A DNA stretch of 64,000 nucleotides from Clostridia bacterium (GCA_910576205.1 CAJTHL010000014.1:1-64000), one strand, 5' to 3'. Shown: positions 28,471 to 37,283, counted from the stretch's first letter. A program made the numbers and translations. The notes: generated by a model from the letters alone, not told the origin.

Positions 28471-29403
28471 ATGGCAATGGTACAATCTGTCGAAATGACA
28501 AAATTAGTGGAAAAACTGAATCTTAGGAACCTTACGCCGGAGATTTCCCTCACGGACAGGAAGGTGATAACCCAGGAGATCAACCGTCCGGCCCTGCAGC
28601 TTACGGGATATTTTGACCATTTCTCATCGGAGCGGGTGCAGATCGTGGGGTATGTGGAATACACCTATCTAATGAGCAAAAGCCGGGAGGAAAAATATCC
28701 CATTTATGACCGCTTCTTTTCCAGCAATATCCCCTGTGTGATCTACACCAGCAGGACGGAGCCGGAGGAGGATGTGCTGAAGCTGGCGAATAAATATGAG
28801 GTTCCGGTGCTGATGACGGATGTGGGAACCTCCGCGTTTATGGCTAAGATCATCGGATGGCTGGGCGTGGAGCTGGCGCCCCGGATCTCCATTCACGGCG
28901 TGCTGGTGGACGTGTACGGCGAGGGCGTGCTGATCATGGGTGAGAGCGGCATCGGAAAGAGTGAGGCGGCTCTGGAGCTGATCAAGAGGGGCCACCGTCT
29001 GGTGACGGACGACGTGGTAGAGATCAGTAAGGTCAGCGACAATACCCTGGTGGGGCGTTCCCCGGAGATCACCAAGCATTTTATCGAGCTTCGGGGTATC
29101 GGTATCGTGGATGTAAAAACCCTGTTTGGTGTGGAGAGTGTAAAAGAAACCCAGTCCATCGACATGGTGATCAAGCTGGAGGAGTGGGATCGGGACAAGG
29201 ACTATGATCGTCTGGGTCTGGAGGAGGAGTATACGGAATTTCTGGGGAACAAGGTAGTTTGCCACTCCCTTCCCATCCGTCCTGGCCGGAATCTGGCCAT
29301 TATTGTGGAATCTGCCGCGGTGAACCACAGACAGAAGAAGATGGGCTACAACGCGGCCCAGGAGCTGTACCGCCGGGTACAGGAGAGTATTGCGAAGAGA
29401 TAA
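28471..29403 (+). CDS. hprK: HPr kinase/phosphorylase
   Basis: HprK phosphorylates or dephosphorylates Ser46 of HPr in response to glycolytic intermediates and so controls carbon catabolite repression. The 310 residues have the Walker A motif GESGIGKS at 157-164 and the family signature ELRGIGIVDV near 206-215. The N-terminal domain (1-130) is normal. AAAGGGA precedes the ATG. It lies in a transcript with uvrC upstream; a family B repeat separates it from glcK downstream. Its presence fits the many sugar genes in this window. Confidence 0.97.
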   Translation: MAMVQSVEMTKLVEKLNLRNLTPEISLTDRKVITQEINRPALQLTGYFDHFSSERVQIVGYVEYTYLMSKSREEKYPIYDRFFSSNIPCVIYTSRTEPEEDVLKLANKYEVPVLMTDVGTSAFMAKIIGWLGVELAPRISIHGVLVDVYGEGVLIMGESGIGKSEAALELIKRGHRLVTDDVVEISKVSDNTLVGRSPEITKHFIELRGIGIVDVKTLFGVESVKETQSIDMVIKLEEWDRDKDYDRLGLEEEYTEFLGNKVVCHSLPIRPGRNLAIIVESAAVNHRQKKMGYNAAQELYRRVQESIAKR

Positions 29404-29430
29404 AGCATGTGATGCGGAACTTCGGGCTTT

Positions 29431-29580
29431 AGAGCCGTCGCGCAGCGACTTAACAAGGGAAAGTCGCGAAGGCGCGCAAGAGGAACTTTTATGAGTATAC
29501 GAATGAAAGTCTCTCTTAGGAGCCGCGTGCCGAAGGGACTTTCCTCTTCAGAGCCGTCGCGCAGCGACTTCAAAAATAGG
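29431..29580 (+). repeat. Family B structured repeat between hprK and glcK
   Basis: GGAAAGTC (29458-29465) pairs with GACTTTCC (29537-29544). After a 5-by-5 internal loop (GCGAA and GAAGG), GGCGCGC (29471-29477) pairs with GCGTGCC (29525-29531), including a G-T wobble. The apical stem ACTTTTAT (29485-29492) pairs with ATGAAAGT (29503-29510) around the loop GAGTATACGA. A separate hairpin GTCGC-GCA-GCGAC follows at 29556-29568, and another copy of that hairpin precedes the element at 29437-29449. The 3' end runs into AGGAG, the ribosome binding site of glcK. A close relative is at 40449-40572. Confidence 0.9.
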
Positions 29581-29593
29581 AGAATAATATTTT

Positions 29594-30541
29594 ATGGAAA
29601 GATATTGTATTGGAGTGGACGTAGGAGGAACCTCAGTAAAGATCGGCTTTTTCAAGGAGACAGGAGAGCTCCTTGACAAATGGGAGATCAAAACGCGCAC
29701 GGAAAACGGAGGCGAGGCGATCCTGCCGGATATTGCGGCATCCATAAAAGGGAAGCTTGCGGAGAAGAAGATCGGCCGGGAGGCGGTCATCGGCATCGGT
29801 ATCGGCGTGCCTGGCCCTATAAATAAAGAAGGCGTAGTCCCCCACACGGCCAATCTGGGCTGGGGCTACAAGGAAGTCACCAGGGAACTGACGGAGCTTA
29901 CCGGCATTTCCGCAAGGGGCGGAAACGACGCCAATGTGGCGGCCCTTGGGGAGATGTGGAAGGGCGGAGCGGAAGGCTGCAAAAACGTGATCCTTCTTAC
30001 ACTGGGAACCGGTGTGGGAGGCGGCATTATTGTGGACGGAAAGATCGTGGTGGGCGCCCACGGGGCTGCCGGGGAAGTGGGGCATGCCCATGTGGATGAA
30101 AATATCAGCGGCCATTGCGGCTGCGGCAACAAGGGCTGTCTGGAGCAGGTGGCTTCCGCCACAGGGATCGTAAAGCTGGCAAAGGAAGAACTGGCCGCCA
30201 GCGACAAGCCTTCCCTGCTGCGGGAAGGGGAAGTGTCGGCAAAAGCGGTGTTCGATGCCTTAAAGGAGGGGGACGCCCTGGCGGAGCGCATTGTGGAGCG
30301 TTTCGGAAAATATCTGGGAAAGACCGTCGCGGTGTTTACGGTTGTGGTGGACCCGGAGGTGGTGGTAATCGGCGGCGGCGTGTCAAAGGCAGGTCCTGTT
30401 TTGCTGGAATATATACAGAAATATTATGTAAACTGCTGCTACAAGGCCACCAGGAATGTGCGCTTTGCGCTGGCTACACTGGGGAATGACGCGGGGATCT
30501 ATGGCTGCGCGAAGCTGGTGCTGGATGAGAAGGGGTTGTGA
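29594..30541 (+). CDS. glcK: ROK-family glucokinase
   Basis: Phosphorylates glucose with ATP to feed glycolysis. The 315 residues show the N-terminal phosphate loop IGVDVGGTSVKIG, the ROK sugar-site segment GHAHVDE and the zinc motif CGCGNKGCLE near 176-185, and GLGVGGGI-like glycine-rich motifs (LGTGVGGGI). No N-terminal DNA-binding domain is present, so it is a kinase and not a ROK repressor. AGGAG from the preceding repeat element supplies the ribosome binding site. Some ROK kinases prefer other hexoses; glucose is the commonest substrate. Confidence 0.92.
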   Translation: MERYCIGVDVGGTSVKIGFFKETGELLDKWEIKTRTENGGEAILPDIAASIKGKLAEKKIGREAVIGIGIGVPGPINKEGVVPHTANLGWGYKEVTRELTELTGISARGGNDANVAALGEMWKGGAEGCKNVILLTLGTGVGGGIIVDGKIVVGAHGAAGEVGHAHVDENISGHCGCGNKGCLEQVASATGIVKLAKEELAASDKPSLLREGEVSAKAVFDALKEGDALAERIVERFGKYLGKTVAVFTVVVDPEVVVIGGGVSKAGPVLLEYIQKYYVNCCYKATRNVRFALATLGNDAGIYGCAKLVLDEKGL

Positions 30542-30595
30542 GAAATAGTTCAGGCTTAAAGAAAGAATGCCTGTCAGCATGGAGGACATGGAGAT

Positions 30596-31894
30596 ATGCC
30601 TGCCGGGACTAAGTGGGATAAGAAATATAAAGTAAGAGATCCGGTTTACGGGTTTGTAAAGCTTGATGCACAGGAAATGGAAATTGTGAATTCCCCCTAT
30701 TTCCAGAGGCTGCGAAGGATTAAACAGCTTTCGCTGACAGATATGGTATATCCAGGTGCAAACCATACACGGTTTGAACACTCCCTTGGGGTTGTCCAAA
30801 TGGCATCGGACATGTTTGACAATATTGTCAGCAAAGAGACAAATTGCAAAAGGTTAGGCGTTGGAACAGACGCTTTGAAAAGGATAAGAAAGATTATCCG
30901 GCTTGCCGCGCTGCTTCATGATATGGGGCATGCTCCTTTTTCCCATGCAGGGGAGGATACCATGCCCTTTCTTCCGGAGGGACATGTGCGTTATGAAGAA
31001 GGCGGGAAAAAACGGTATGAACATGAAGATTACAGTATCGCTGCAATTAAATATGTTTTTAAGGACTACATTGAAGATCATCACCTTGGAGAGGCTCTGG
31101 GCATTAAAACGGAGGATATTATAGGCCTCCTTGGGGATAAGAATGTAAAACCTACCCGGACATCTTTGATATGGGGAGGGATTATCTCTGGTCAGCTGGA
31201 TGCTGACCGGGCGGATTATCTGTTGAGGGACTCTTTGCATCTGGGCGTAAATTATGGAAACTATGACAGGAACAGGCTTGTGAACTGTATTACGTTGGGG
31301 GAATCGGAAGAAGAAAGCGACTGTTTACTTGCTATTGAGGAGGGTGGCTGGCATGTGGCAGAAAGCCTTGTAATTGCCAGATACCAGATGTTTTCACAGG
31401 TTTATTTTCATCCGGTAAGGAGGGCCTTTGATTATCATGTGACAGGCGCCACGAAGGAAGTGCTAAAGAGCCTGGGGTATGAAAAGGGGCTTTTCCCGGA
31501 GCCCTTAGAGGGAAGCATAAAAGAATACCTGGATTTAGATGACTGGGTAATGTATGGAGCATTTAAGAATGGACAAGGCAGAGAGCATGGCAGGAGAATC
31601 CTTGAGAGAAAACCTTATAAATGCAGAAAAGAATGGGATATGGAAGTGCCCGATGAAGAAAAGGAGAGGATTTCATCCGATTTAAAAAAATACCAGGGGT
31701 TTTATGACGATGGGGCTGTTACAAAATGGTATAAGCTCGATAAGGACATTACTATTTACGATGAAACCAGAAACAGGATTTATCCTTTAAGCTACAAATC
31801 GAAGCTGGTGAATGTGTTGCCTGGACTGCCGAAAACTACAAGATTGTTTATAACACAAGAAGGAAACGGTGCGAACTATGAATTTGGGAAATAG
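30596..31894 (+). CDS. HD-domain phosphohydrolase (YwfO/dGTPase-like)
   Basis: A 432-residue HD-superfamily protein. Metal ligands are visible in RFEHSLGV (first His), LLHDMGHAPFSHAGE (the HD pair and next His) and DADRADYLLRDS (last Asp). The opening KVRDPVYGFV and FQRLRRIKQL are typical of YwfO/SAMHD1-like enzymes, which hydrolyse dNTPs or other nucleotides. The gene follows glcK by 54 nt but its base composition is more AT-rich than its left neighbours. Its stop overlaps the following small gene. Substrate not determinable from sequence. Confidence 0.85.
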   Translation: MPAGTKWDKKYKVRDPVYGFVKLDAQEMEIVNSPYFQRLRRIKQLSLTDMVYPGANHTRFEHSLGVVQMASDMFDNIVSKETNCKRLGVGTDALKRIRKIIRLAALLHDMGHAPFSHAGEDTMPFLPEGHVRYEEGGKKRYEHEDYSIAAIKYVFKDYIEDHHLGEALGIKTEDIIGLLGDKNVKPTRTSLIWGGIISGQLDADRADYLLRDSLHLGVNYGNYDRNRLVNCITLGESEEESDCLLAIEEGGWHVAESLVIARYQMFSQVYFHPVRRAFDYHVTGATKEVLKSLGYEKGLFPEPLEGSIKEYLDLDDWVMYGAFKNGQGREHGRRILERKPYKCRKEWDMEVPDEEKERISSDLKKYQGFYDDGAVTKWYKLDKDITIYDETRNRIYPLSYKSKLVNVLPGLPKTTRLFITQEGNGANYEFGK

Positions 31895-32411
31895 AAAAAA
31901 TATAATCGTAAATATGCTTCAGAAAAATCCGGGTATGGGTAAAACTGCTGTGATGAAGGCGATGTTTATGCTTCAGCAGGTAAAGGGAATTTCCCTTGGA
32001 TGTGATTTTTCTATTTACACCTATGGCCCATATGCAGCCGAAATTATGGAAGATATAGACGAGCTGTTGTCAGAGGGGGTACTTTCTTCCGAAATCTATC
32101 AGTCTCACAACTATATAGGATATAAATTAAAGACAACAGACAAAGGGAGCAAAGCAGCTGTTGGATTGAAGAATAAAGAGACACAGGCAATGGAAAATAT
32201 CCTGGACTTTGTTCGGGGAAAAACAGCAAAAGAGCTGGAGTTATATGCGACGGTTATTTATATCGATAATCTGTATTTAAAAAATGGATGGTCTGGAAAT
32301 GGCGGTGCGGAACCGGTTGTTAAAAAGGTCCATGAAATAAAGCCACATTTTACGGGGGATCAGATAAAAGACGCATACAGCCAGTTAAAGGAAATGAAAT
32401 ATCTGCAATAA
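31878..32411 (+). CDS. YwgA-like small protein coupled to HD hydrolase
   Basis: A 177-residue soluble protein overlapping the end of the HD gene by 17 nt. The N-terminus (NIIVNMLQKNPGMGKTAVMK) looks like a winged-helix or Panacea/SocA-type fold, and the segment FSIYTYGPYAAEIMEDID is typical of YwgA-like and SocA-type proteins. No catalytic motif is seen. I recall that an ywfO-ywgA pair also occurs in Bacillus subtilis; if so the association is conserved. The start could be GTG 31869 or ATG 31878; I chose ATG for spacing from AAGGAAACGG. It may regulate the hydrolase. Confidence 0.65.
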   Translation: MNLGNRKNIIVNMLQKNPGMGKTAVMKAMFMLQQVKGISLGCDFSIYTYGPYAAEIMEDIDELLSEGVLSSEIYQSHNYIGYKLKTTDKGSKAAVGLKNKETQAMENILDFVRGKTAKELELYATVIYIDNLYLKNGWSGNGGAEPVVKKVHEIKPHFTGDQIKDAYSQLKEMKYLQ

Positions 32412-32459
32412 TAACATTTTCTGACAAAAAATTACCATATTTTTTATGGCTTCCGGGGA

Positions 32460-32488
32460 TTGACTTTTTGATTCGACAGAGTTAGAAT
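32460..32488 (+). promoter_or_regulatory. Orphan promoter ahead of a terminator
   Basis: TTGACT (32460-32465), a 17-bp spacer and TAGAAT (32483-32488). No gene follows on this strand before the terminator at 32534-32562. Confidence 0.55.
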
Positions 32489-32494
32489 AGATTC

Positions 32495-32562
32495 AACAAA
32501 AGAAAACATCTTCAAAGAACAAAAGATAACAAAGGCGTTACCGTTTCCGGTAGCGCCTTTTT
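32495..32562 (+). ncRNA. Candidate short RNA
   Basis: A promoter at 32460-32488 followed within 45 bp by a strong terminator would give a transcript of about 65-70 nt. The 5' part is A-rich and unstructured and the 3' part is the terminator hairpin, a layout common in small regulatory RNAs. No open reading frame of note lies within it. It could also be the terminator of the HD-YwgA operon with a chance promoter. Confidence 0.35.
32534..32562 (+). terminator. Terminator after the HD-YwgA pair
   Basis: GGCGTTACC pairs with GGTAGCGCC (one G-T wobble), loop GTTTCC, then TTTTT. Confidence 0.88.
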
Positions 32563-32674
32563 CCATAAGCGGGGCGCCAGGCCCCATCTCTCCCTTTTTT
32601 TATTTCCGCAGGCAACAGGCCAGAAGGACGTGTCCGCACGTCCGTTTGGCGGCTGCCACGTCTAAGATTTTCTG

Positions 32675-33856
32675 TTAGATTTCAAGAGACAATTTCCCAG
32701 TAAACAGCTGGTCCAGCACATTGCAGGCTGCCCCCAGAATGGGGCTGTTGTCGTCGAAGGAGGACTTGCAGATCTTGATGGTCCGGTTGTAGCGGAACAG
32801 ACTGATTTTGTTAATGTACTCTGCGATGGCCTCCAGGATGCTGTCGGGCAGGTAGACTCCGGAGTGGCCGAAGATTACGGTGCTGATGTCCACAATGTTG
32901 ATAAGGTTGTTTAAGGCATAGGCAAGCTGCTCGGAGACGTCCTCCAGAATGGCGTAGGCGGTGGGGTTCTGCTCACAGTAGGCCAGGGCCTCCTGGAAGT
33001 TGGAAAAGTTTGTACCGGAGATCTTGTTGATCTGGCGGATAATCTGGGGCACGCTGGCGTAGAGTTCCAGGCAGCCCCGGCTTCCACACTGGCATCTTTC
33101 CCCGGTGAGATAGTTGATGGTCATATGGCCCAGCTCCCCGCAGGAACCGGTGAGGTTATTCAGAAGCTGTTTGTTGGCCACAACGGCGGAGCCCACGCCG
33201 TTGGTGAGGCCCACATAGATAAAATGATCTTTGATATTTCCAAGGCCGTAGTACATCTCACAGAGGGCCGCAGACTGCATGTCGTTTTTCACAAAGATGG
33301 GGATATTCAGCCGGGGCTGCAGGAAGGACTGGATTTCCATCTCCTTGATTCCGTAAAAATCCATAATATATGTAATTTTTCCCTTGATGGTATCCACGAC
33401 GCCGGCGGTGGAAATACCCAGGCCAAGCAGGGGACGGCTGGAAAAGCCGATCAGATACTGGGCCAGGGACAAAAGCTTGTCACCGATGGTTTCCTTTGTC
33501 TCGCTCCGGGAGAGGGGGATCTTTTTTAAGGTAATGATGTTTAAGGAAATATCGGTGATAACGCCGTATAAAGTGTCCTTTGACAGGAAGATTCCGGCCG
33601 CTACCGGGGAATTGGGGGCGGGAAAAAGCAGCTTTGGAACACGGCCCAGGGTTTTTTCCGTATTTTTGGGGTCCGCCTCACAGATAATATTGGATTTGAT
33701 TAAGTCGGATGTAATATTTGTAAGGGTCATGGGCGTCAGATGGGAGGCTTCTGTGAGAAAATGCCTTGTAACGCCATTGTTGGTACAAATTAACTGCAAA
33801 ATAAGGGCGCGGTTGTGACCCTTTACGTTTTCCATATTTAAACCAGAATTTTTCAT
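32675..33856 (-). CDS. ROK-family transcriptional repressor
   Basis: A 393-residue NagC/XylR-type regulator. Residues about 12-75 form a winged helix-turn-helix (NRALILQLICTNNGVTRHFL, then HLTPMTLTNI). The ROK sugar-binding domain follows, with GELGHMTINY and the zinc motif CQCGSRGCLE. AGGAGGGTTT precedes the ATG. It is divergent from the PIG-L-headed carbohydrate operon and almost certainly controls it, releasing DNA on binding a sugar or sugar phosphate. A promoter facing left lies at 33904-33932 and a perfect 15-bp palindrome at 33971-33985. Confidence 0.9.
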   Translation of the reverse strand: MKNSGLNMENVKGHNRALILQLICTNNGVTRHFLTEASHLTPMTLTNITSDLIKSNIICEADPKNTEKTLGRVPKLLFPAPNSPVAAGIFLSKDTLYGVITDISLNIITLKKIPLSRSETKETIGDKLLSLAQYLIGFSSRPLLGLGISTAGVVDTIKGKITYIMDFYGIKEMEIQSFLQPRLNIPIFVKNDMQSAALCEMYYGLGNIKDHFIYVGLTNGVGSAVVANKQLLNNLTGSCGELGHMTINYLTGERCQCGSRGCLELYASVPQIIRQINKISGTNFSNFQEALAYCEQNPTAYAILEDVSEQLAYALNNLINIVDISTVIFGHSGVYLPDSILEAIAEYINKISLFRYNRTIKICKSSFDDNSPILGAACNVLDQLFTGKLSLEI

Positions 33857-33903
33857 AAACCCTCCTAGCGGCGATGTGATTTCCGGAGATCTCTTTTCTT
33901 ATA

Positions 33904-33932
33904 ATTATAAGATAAATTCTTCGTTTCGTAAA
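33904..33932 (-). promoter_or_regulatory. Likely promoter of the ROK repressor
   Basis: Reading leftward: TTTACG (33932-33927), a 17-bp spacer and TATAAT (33909-33904). Confidence 0.6.
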
Positions 33933-33970
33933 TGATTTTGTGAAAAAATTTTAAAAAGCTTATAATAATA

Positions 33971-33985
33971 TTCCTGTTACAGGAA
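33971..33985. promoter_or_regulatory. Perfect 15-bp palindrome, candidate operator
   Basis: TTCCTGTTACAGGAA has 7-bp arms around one central base. It is upstream of both divergent promoters and is GC-richer than its surroundings, as expected of a protein-binding site. Confidence 0.5.
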
Positions 33986-34099
33986 CACCTATCCAAATAT
34001 AGAATAATTAAACAATATTTAAAAAAATATCGGAAAATAATCGATGATATTTTCGTTAAATTAACCAAAAAATAAGGACAAAAATTGTGAAAATAAGAT

Positions 34100-34188
34100 A
34101 ATTAATAAAAATTATTTAAAAATTAATTGACAAAAAATAAAACAGATGATAGTATGATATTACTTAATTAATAAAAATGATTTAAAAA
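34100..34188 (+). promoter_or_regulatory. Operon promoter flanked by 23-bp direct repeats
   Basis: Two 23-bp AT-rich direct repeats with a single mismatch lie at 34100-34122 and 34166-34188, 66 bp apart. Between them is TTGACA (34127-34132), a 17-bp spacer and TAGTAT (34150-34155). The repeats thus bracket the promoter and the likely transcription start, an arrangement suited to double-site repression by the ROK protein. Confidence 0.7.
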
Positions 34189-34222
34189 GTACGAGCAAGA
34201 AGGGTGCTGGAAGGGAGGACAT

Positions 34223-34930
34223 ATGAGGGTTTTAGCGGTTGGGTGCCATCCGGACGATCTGGAAATTGCCTGTGCGGGAACCTTGAGGAAATATGTGGAA
34301 GAAGGGGCAGAGGTTTATATGTGCCATGTAGCAAACGGCAACATGGGACATGTAAAAATTCTCCCGGATCCGCTGGCAGAAATCCGGGCCACGGAGGCGC
34401 AGAAATCCGGAGAAATTATTGGCGCGAAGAAAGTATTTAATCTGGGTGTAGGGGATACTTATATAAACCGCTTTACGGCAGAGGTAGTGGATGCGCTGGC
34501 GGATGTGGTGCGGGAAGTCAGGCCGGATGTCATTATTACCCATAACGATGTGGATTATATGCAGGATCATGTGGAGACAAGCAGACTGGTTTTTAATGGT
34601 AGCTTTACGGCCACAGTGGCCCATCTCTCCGTCAGACAGGCGGCCTTTGGGGAGTTTGTTCCTATATTTTACATGGATACCCTGGCAGGCGTGGACTTTA
34701 TTCCCACTCACTATGTGGATATTACAGAGCAGATCGAGATCAAGCTGAAAGCGCTGGCCTGCCATGAGTCCCAGGTGGGTTGGATGCTGGAACACGATCA
34801 TATTGATTTTATCGATATGGTGCGGACATGCTCCAGGTACAGGGGTTACCAGTGCGGGGTGACATATGCGGAAGGGTTCCGGCCCTGTACGGTTTATCCC
34901 CGCATGACCACAAAGAAATTACTACCATAA
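34223..34930 (+). CDS. PIG-L/LmbE-family N-deacetylase
   Basis: A 235-residue zinc hydrolase. The metal motif HPDD is at 9-12 (GCHPDDLEIACAGTL), with a later ITHNDVDYMQDHVETSRLV segment supplying the catalytic and third metal residues. Known members remove acetyl from N-acetylglucosaminyl compounds (MshB, BshB, PIG-L) or from N-acetylhexosamines. It heads the sugar operon, with GGGAGG before the start. With the imported substrate probably N-acetylated, it could provide the deacetylation that NagA performs in the standard pathway. The exact substrate is not predictable. Confidence 0.88.
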   Translation: MRVLAVGCHPDDLEIACAGTLRKYVEEGAEVYMCHVANGNMGHVKILPDPLAEIRATEAQKSGEIIGAKKVFNLGVGDTYINRFTAEVVDALADVVREVRPDVIITHNDVDYMQDHVETSRLVFNGSFTATVAHLSVRQAAFGEFVPIFYMDTLAGVDFIPTHYVDITEQIEIKLKALACHESQVGWMLEHDHIDFIDMVRTCSRYRGYQCGVTYAEGFRPCTVYPRMTTKKLLP

Positions 34931-34945
34931 AGAAAGGAACAAAGA

Positions 34946-35719
34946 ATGAAGAATTATTTTGATATTAAGGATGAGGTGGCGTTTGTGACCGGGGCCAGCA
35001 AGGGACTTGGAAAAATGTTTGCCACGACCCTGGCAGAGGCGGGGGCAAAGGTATTTCTGGTGGCCTCCGGGGCGGAAAATCTGAAAAAGGCGGAGGGAGA
35101 GCTTCGGGAAGCCGGATATGACTGTATGAGCTATGCGGCCAATATTACCGACGCGGCGGAGGTACAAAAGGCCGTCGATCTGTGTATTTCCGCCTACGGG
35201 AAAATTGATATTCTGGTAAATAACGCGGGGACGGGCAGAATCAACAAGACGCCCCAGGACACCACCCTGGAGGAATGGCAGAAGGTGATCGACATCAACA
35301 TTACCGGCAGCTTTATCTGCGCCCAGGCAGTGGGGAGGGAAATGCTGAAGAGGAAGAAGGGAAAGATCATCAATCTCTCCTCTATTTCCGGGAAGATTAT
35401 CAACAAGGGCGTTCACGGCGGCTCCTACGATGTGTCCAAGCAGGCAGTGGACGGGCTTACCAGGGCGCTGGCCAGTGAGTGGGCCCCCTACGGCATCAAT
35501 GTAAACGCCATTGCGCCGGGATATTTTATGACAGACCCCAACAAGGAGTTTTTCAAGGCGGATCCGGGATTTTACGACGTGGCTCTTGGCATGATTCCCG
35601 TTGGGAAAATGGGAAATCCAGAGCAGCTTGCAGGCACTTTGCTGTATCTTTCTTCCAGCGCGTCGGACTATGTACACGGGAGCATACTTATTGTTGACGG
35701 TGGGTATACGGTCTGGTAG
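34946..35719 (+). CDS. SDR-family sugar/polyol dehydrogenase
   Basis: A 257-residue classical short-chain dehydrogenase. It has the nucleotide-binding TGASKGLGK, the NNAGTGR segment, catalytic Ser (INLSSISGK) and YDVSKQAVDG with the Tyr-x-x-x-Lys pair, and NAIAPGYFMT. It resembles gluconate 5-dehydrogenase and related 3-oxo-acyl or sugar dehydrogenases. AAAGGAAC precedes the ATG. Its last 20 residues match those of the SDR at 42681-43454, so the two are paralogues in one operon. Confidence 0.9.
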   Translation: MKNYFDIKDEVAFVTGASKGLGKMFATTLAEAGAKVFLVASGAENLKKAEGELREAGYDCMSYAANITDAAEVQKAVDLCISAYGKIDILVNNAGTGRINKTPQDTTLEEWQKVIDINITGSFICAQAVGREMLKRKKGKIINLSSISGKIINKGVHGGSYDVSKQAVDGLTRALASEWAPYGINVNAIAPGYFMTDPNKEFFKADPGFYDVALGMIPVGKMGNPEQLAGTLLYLSSSASDYVHGSILIVDGGYTVW

Positions 35720-35750
35720 GAAAATAAAGAACGGAGAGGAGAGGAAGGAT

Positions 35751-37244
35751 ATGGCGACGCCTTTGCTGCAACTAGTAAATATCAGAAAGGAATTTCCCGG
35801 CGTGCTGGCTCTTGATAAGGTGAACCTGGACATCCAGGAGGGAGAAGTGCTGGCGTTGGTAGGCGAAAACGGAGCGGGAAAATCCACGCTCATCAAGATA
35901 CTGGCAGGCGCCCTTAGCGGGTACGAGGGGGAAATCCTGTGGAAAGGGGAGCCCTTCCGGGCAAACCAGACCTGGGAAGTCCAGCAGGCGGGGATCTCCA
36001 CCATTTACCAGGAGCTGACCTCCTGTCCGGAGCTTTCCGTGGCAGAGAATATTTTCCTGGGCCGGGAACCGAAGAAAAAGGGTGGGATCATTGATTGGAA
36101 GAGAATGAACGACATGGCGGCGGAGGTTCTGGACACGTTGCACATGCACATCAATCCGGCGGCCAGGGTTTCTTCTCTGACCGTGGCAAACCAGCAGCTT
36201 ATCGAGATTGCCAGGGCCCTTACCATGGAGGCAAAGCTGATTATCATGGATGAGCCTACTTCGTCCCTGTCGGAGCATGAGGTAAAGACCCTGTGCGAGA
36301 TTGTGAAGAAGCTGCGGGAGCAGGGGATTTCCGTTCTGTATATCTCCCATAAGTTTGAGGAAATTTTCGAGCTTTCAGACAGGATCAGCGTGCTGCGGGA
36401 CGGGAAATACATCGGAACCAGGGATACGAAGGACGCCTCTCTGGACGAGATCCTGGCCATGATGGTAGGAAGGTCTGTGGACATGCATTTTGTCGCCAGG
36501 AGCACAAAGAAGGAAGAGGTGGTCCTAAAGGTGGACAATCTTACCTCAAAAGGGTTCTTTGAGGATATCAGCTTTGAGCTTCACCGGGGAGAGATCCTGG
36601 GGATTTCCGGCCTTGTAGGCGCCGGGCGGACAGAGATGGCCCGGGGAATTTTCGGTGTGGACAGGGTGGACTCCGGAAGCATGGTGATCTATGGGGAGGA
36701 GCGGCGGATTCCTATGTCTCCTGGGGAGGCGCTAAAGCTTGGCATCGGCTTTCTGCCAGAGGACAGAAAGGAGCAGGGGCTTGTGCTGATGATGTCTATT
36801 GGAGAGAACGTGTCGCTGCCCTCCCTGGCAAAGAATAAAAAGAATTTTGTCATTTCCTTTGGAAAAGAGAAGGAGGATGTAGAGGACTATATTCAGAGAC
36901 TGTCCATTAAAACGCCTTCCTTAAATCAGCTTGCCCAGAACTTAAGCGGCGGAAACCAGCAGAAGGTGGTCATTGCCAAATGGCTGGCAAGCAAGTCGAA
37001 GATTCTGATCTTTGACGAGCCCACCCGGGGAATCGATATAGGCGCCAAGGCGGAAATCTATGATCTGATGAACGAATTGGTTGCCCAGGATTACAGCATC
37101 ATCATGATCTCATCCGAATTACCGGAGGTCATGGGTATGAGCGACAGGATCATGATCATGCACGAGGGGAAACAGGTTGCCCTTTTGGACAGGGACGCGG
37201 CTTCCCCGGAGGAAATCATGGGGTACGCTACTGGAGCTATGTGA
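35751..37244 (+). CDS. Sugar ABC transporter ATPase (CUT2, RbsA-like)
   Basis: A 497-residue fusion of two ATPase domains, as in RbsA/XylG. The first has Walker A GENGAGKSTL (about 39-48) and Walker B LIIMDEPTS; the second has the degenerate Walker A typical of CUT2 proteins (GLVGAGRTEM), signature LSGGNQQKV and ILIFDEPTRGID. I chose ATG 35751, preceded by GGAGAGGAGAGGAAGG; an earlier frame start lies within the upstream SDR gene. It powers two different permeases encoded next, importing a monosaccharide-sized substrate. Confidence 0.95.
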   Translation: MATPLLQLVNIRKEFPGVLALDKVNLDIQEGEVLALVGENGAGKSTLIKILAGALSGYEGEILWKGEPFRANQTWEVQQAGISTIYQELTSCPELSVAENIFLGREPKKKGGIIDWKRMNDMAAEVLDTLHMHINPAARVSSLTVANQQLIEIARALTMEAKLIIMDEPTSSLSEHEVKTLCEIVKKLREQGISVLYISHKFEEIFELSDRISVLRDGKYIGTRDTKDASLDEILAMMVGRSVDMHFVARSTKKEEVVLKVDNLTSKGFFEDISFELHRGEILGISGLVGAGRTEMARGIFGVDRVDSGSMVIYGEERRIPMSPGEALKLGIGFLPEDRKEQGLVLMMSIGENVSLPSLAKNKKNFVISFGKEKEDVEDYIQRLSIKTPSLNQLAQNLSGGNQQKVVIAKWLASKSKILIFDEPTRGIDIGAKAEIYDLMNELVAQDYSIIMISSELPEVMGMSDRIMIMHEGKQVALLDRDAASPEEIMGYATGAM

Positions 37245-37283
37245 CAGAAAAATGATTTCGCCAAGGCAGGAGGGAAGAGAATT

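Larger units (their letters stand above)
33857..34222. other. AT-rich divergent control region
   Basis: 366 bp with no gene. It holds the leftward promoter of the ROK gene, a 15-bp palindrome, two 23-bp direct repeats and the rightward operon promoter. A 67-codon minus-strand frame here is A/T runs and is not supported. Confidence 0.8.

Noticed and set aside
32626..32643. Perfect hairpin GGACGTG-TCCG-CACGTCC after the ROK gene
   Set aside because: No T-run on either side, so not called a terminator; function unclear.
33865..34068. 67-codon minus-strand frame in the ROK control region
   Set aside because: Made of A/T runs over promoter elements, with no ribosome binding site.
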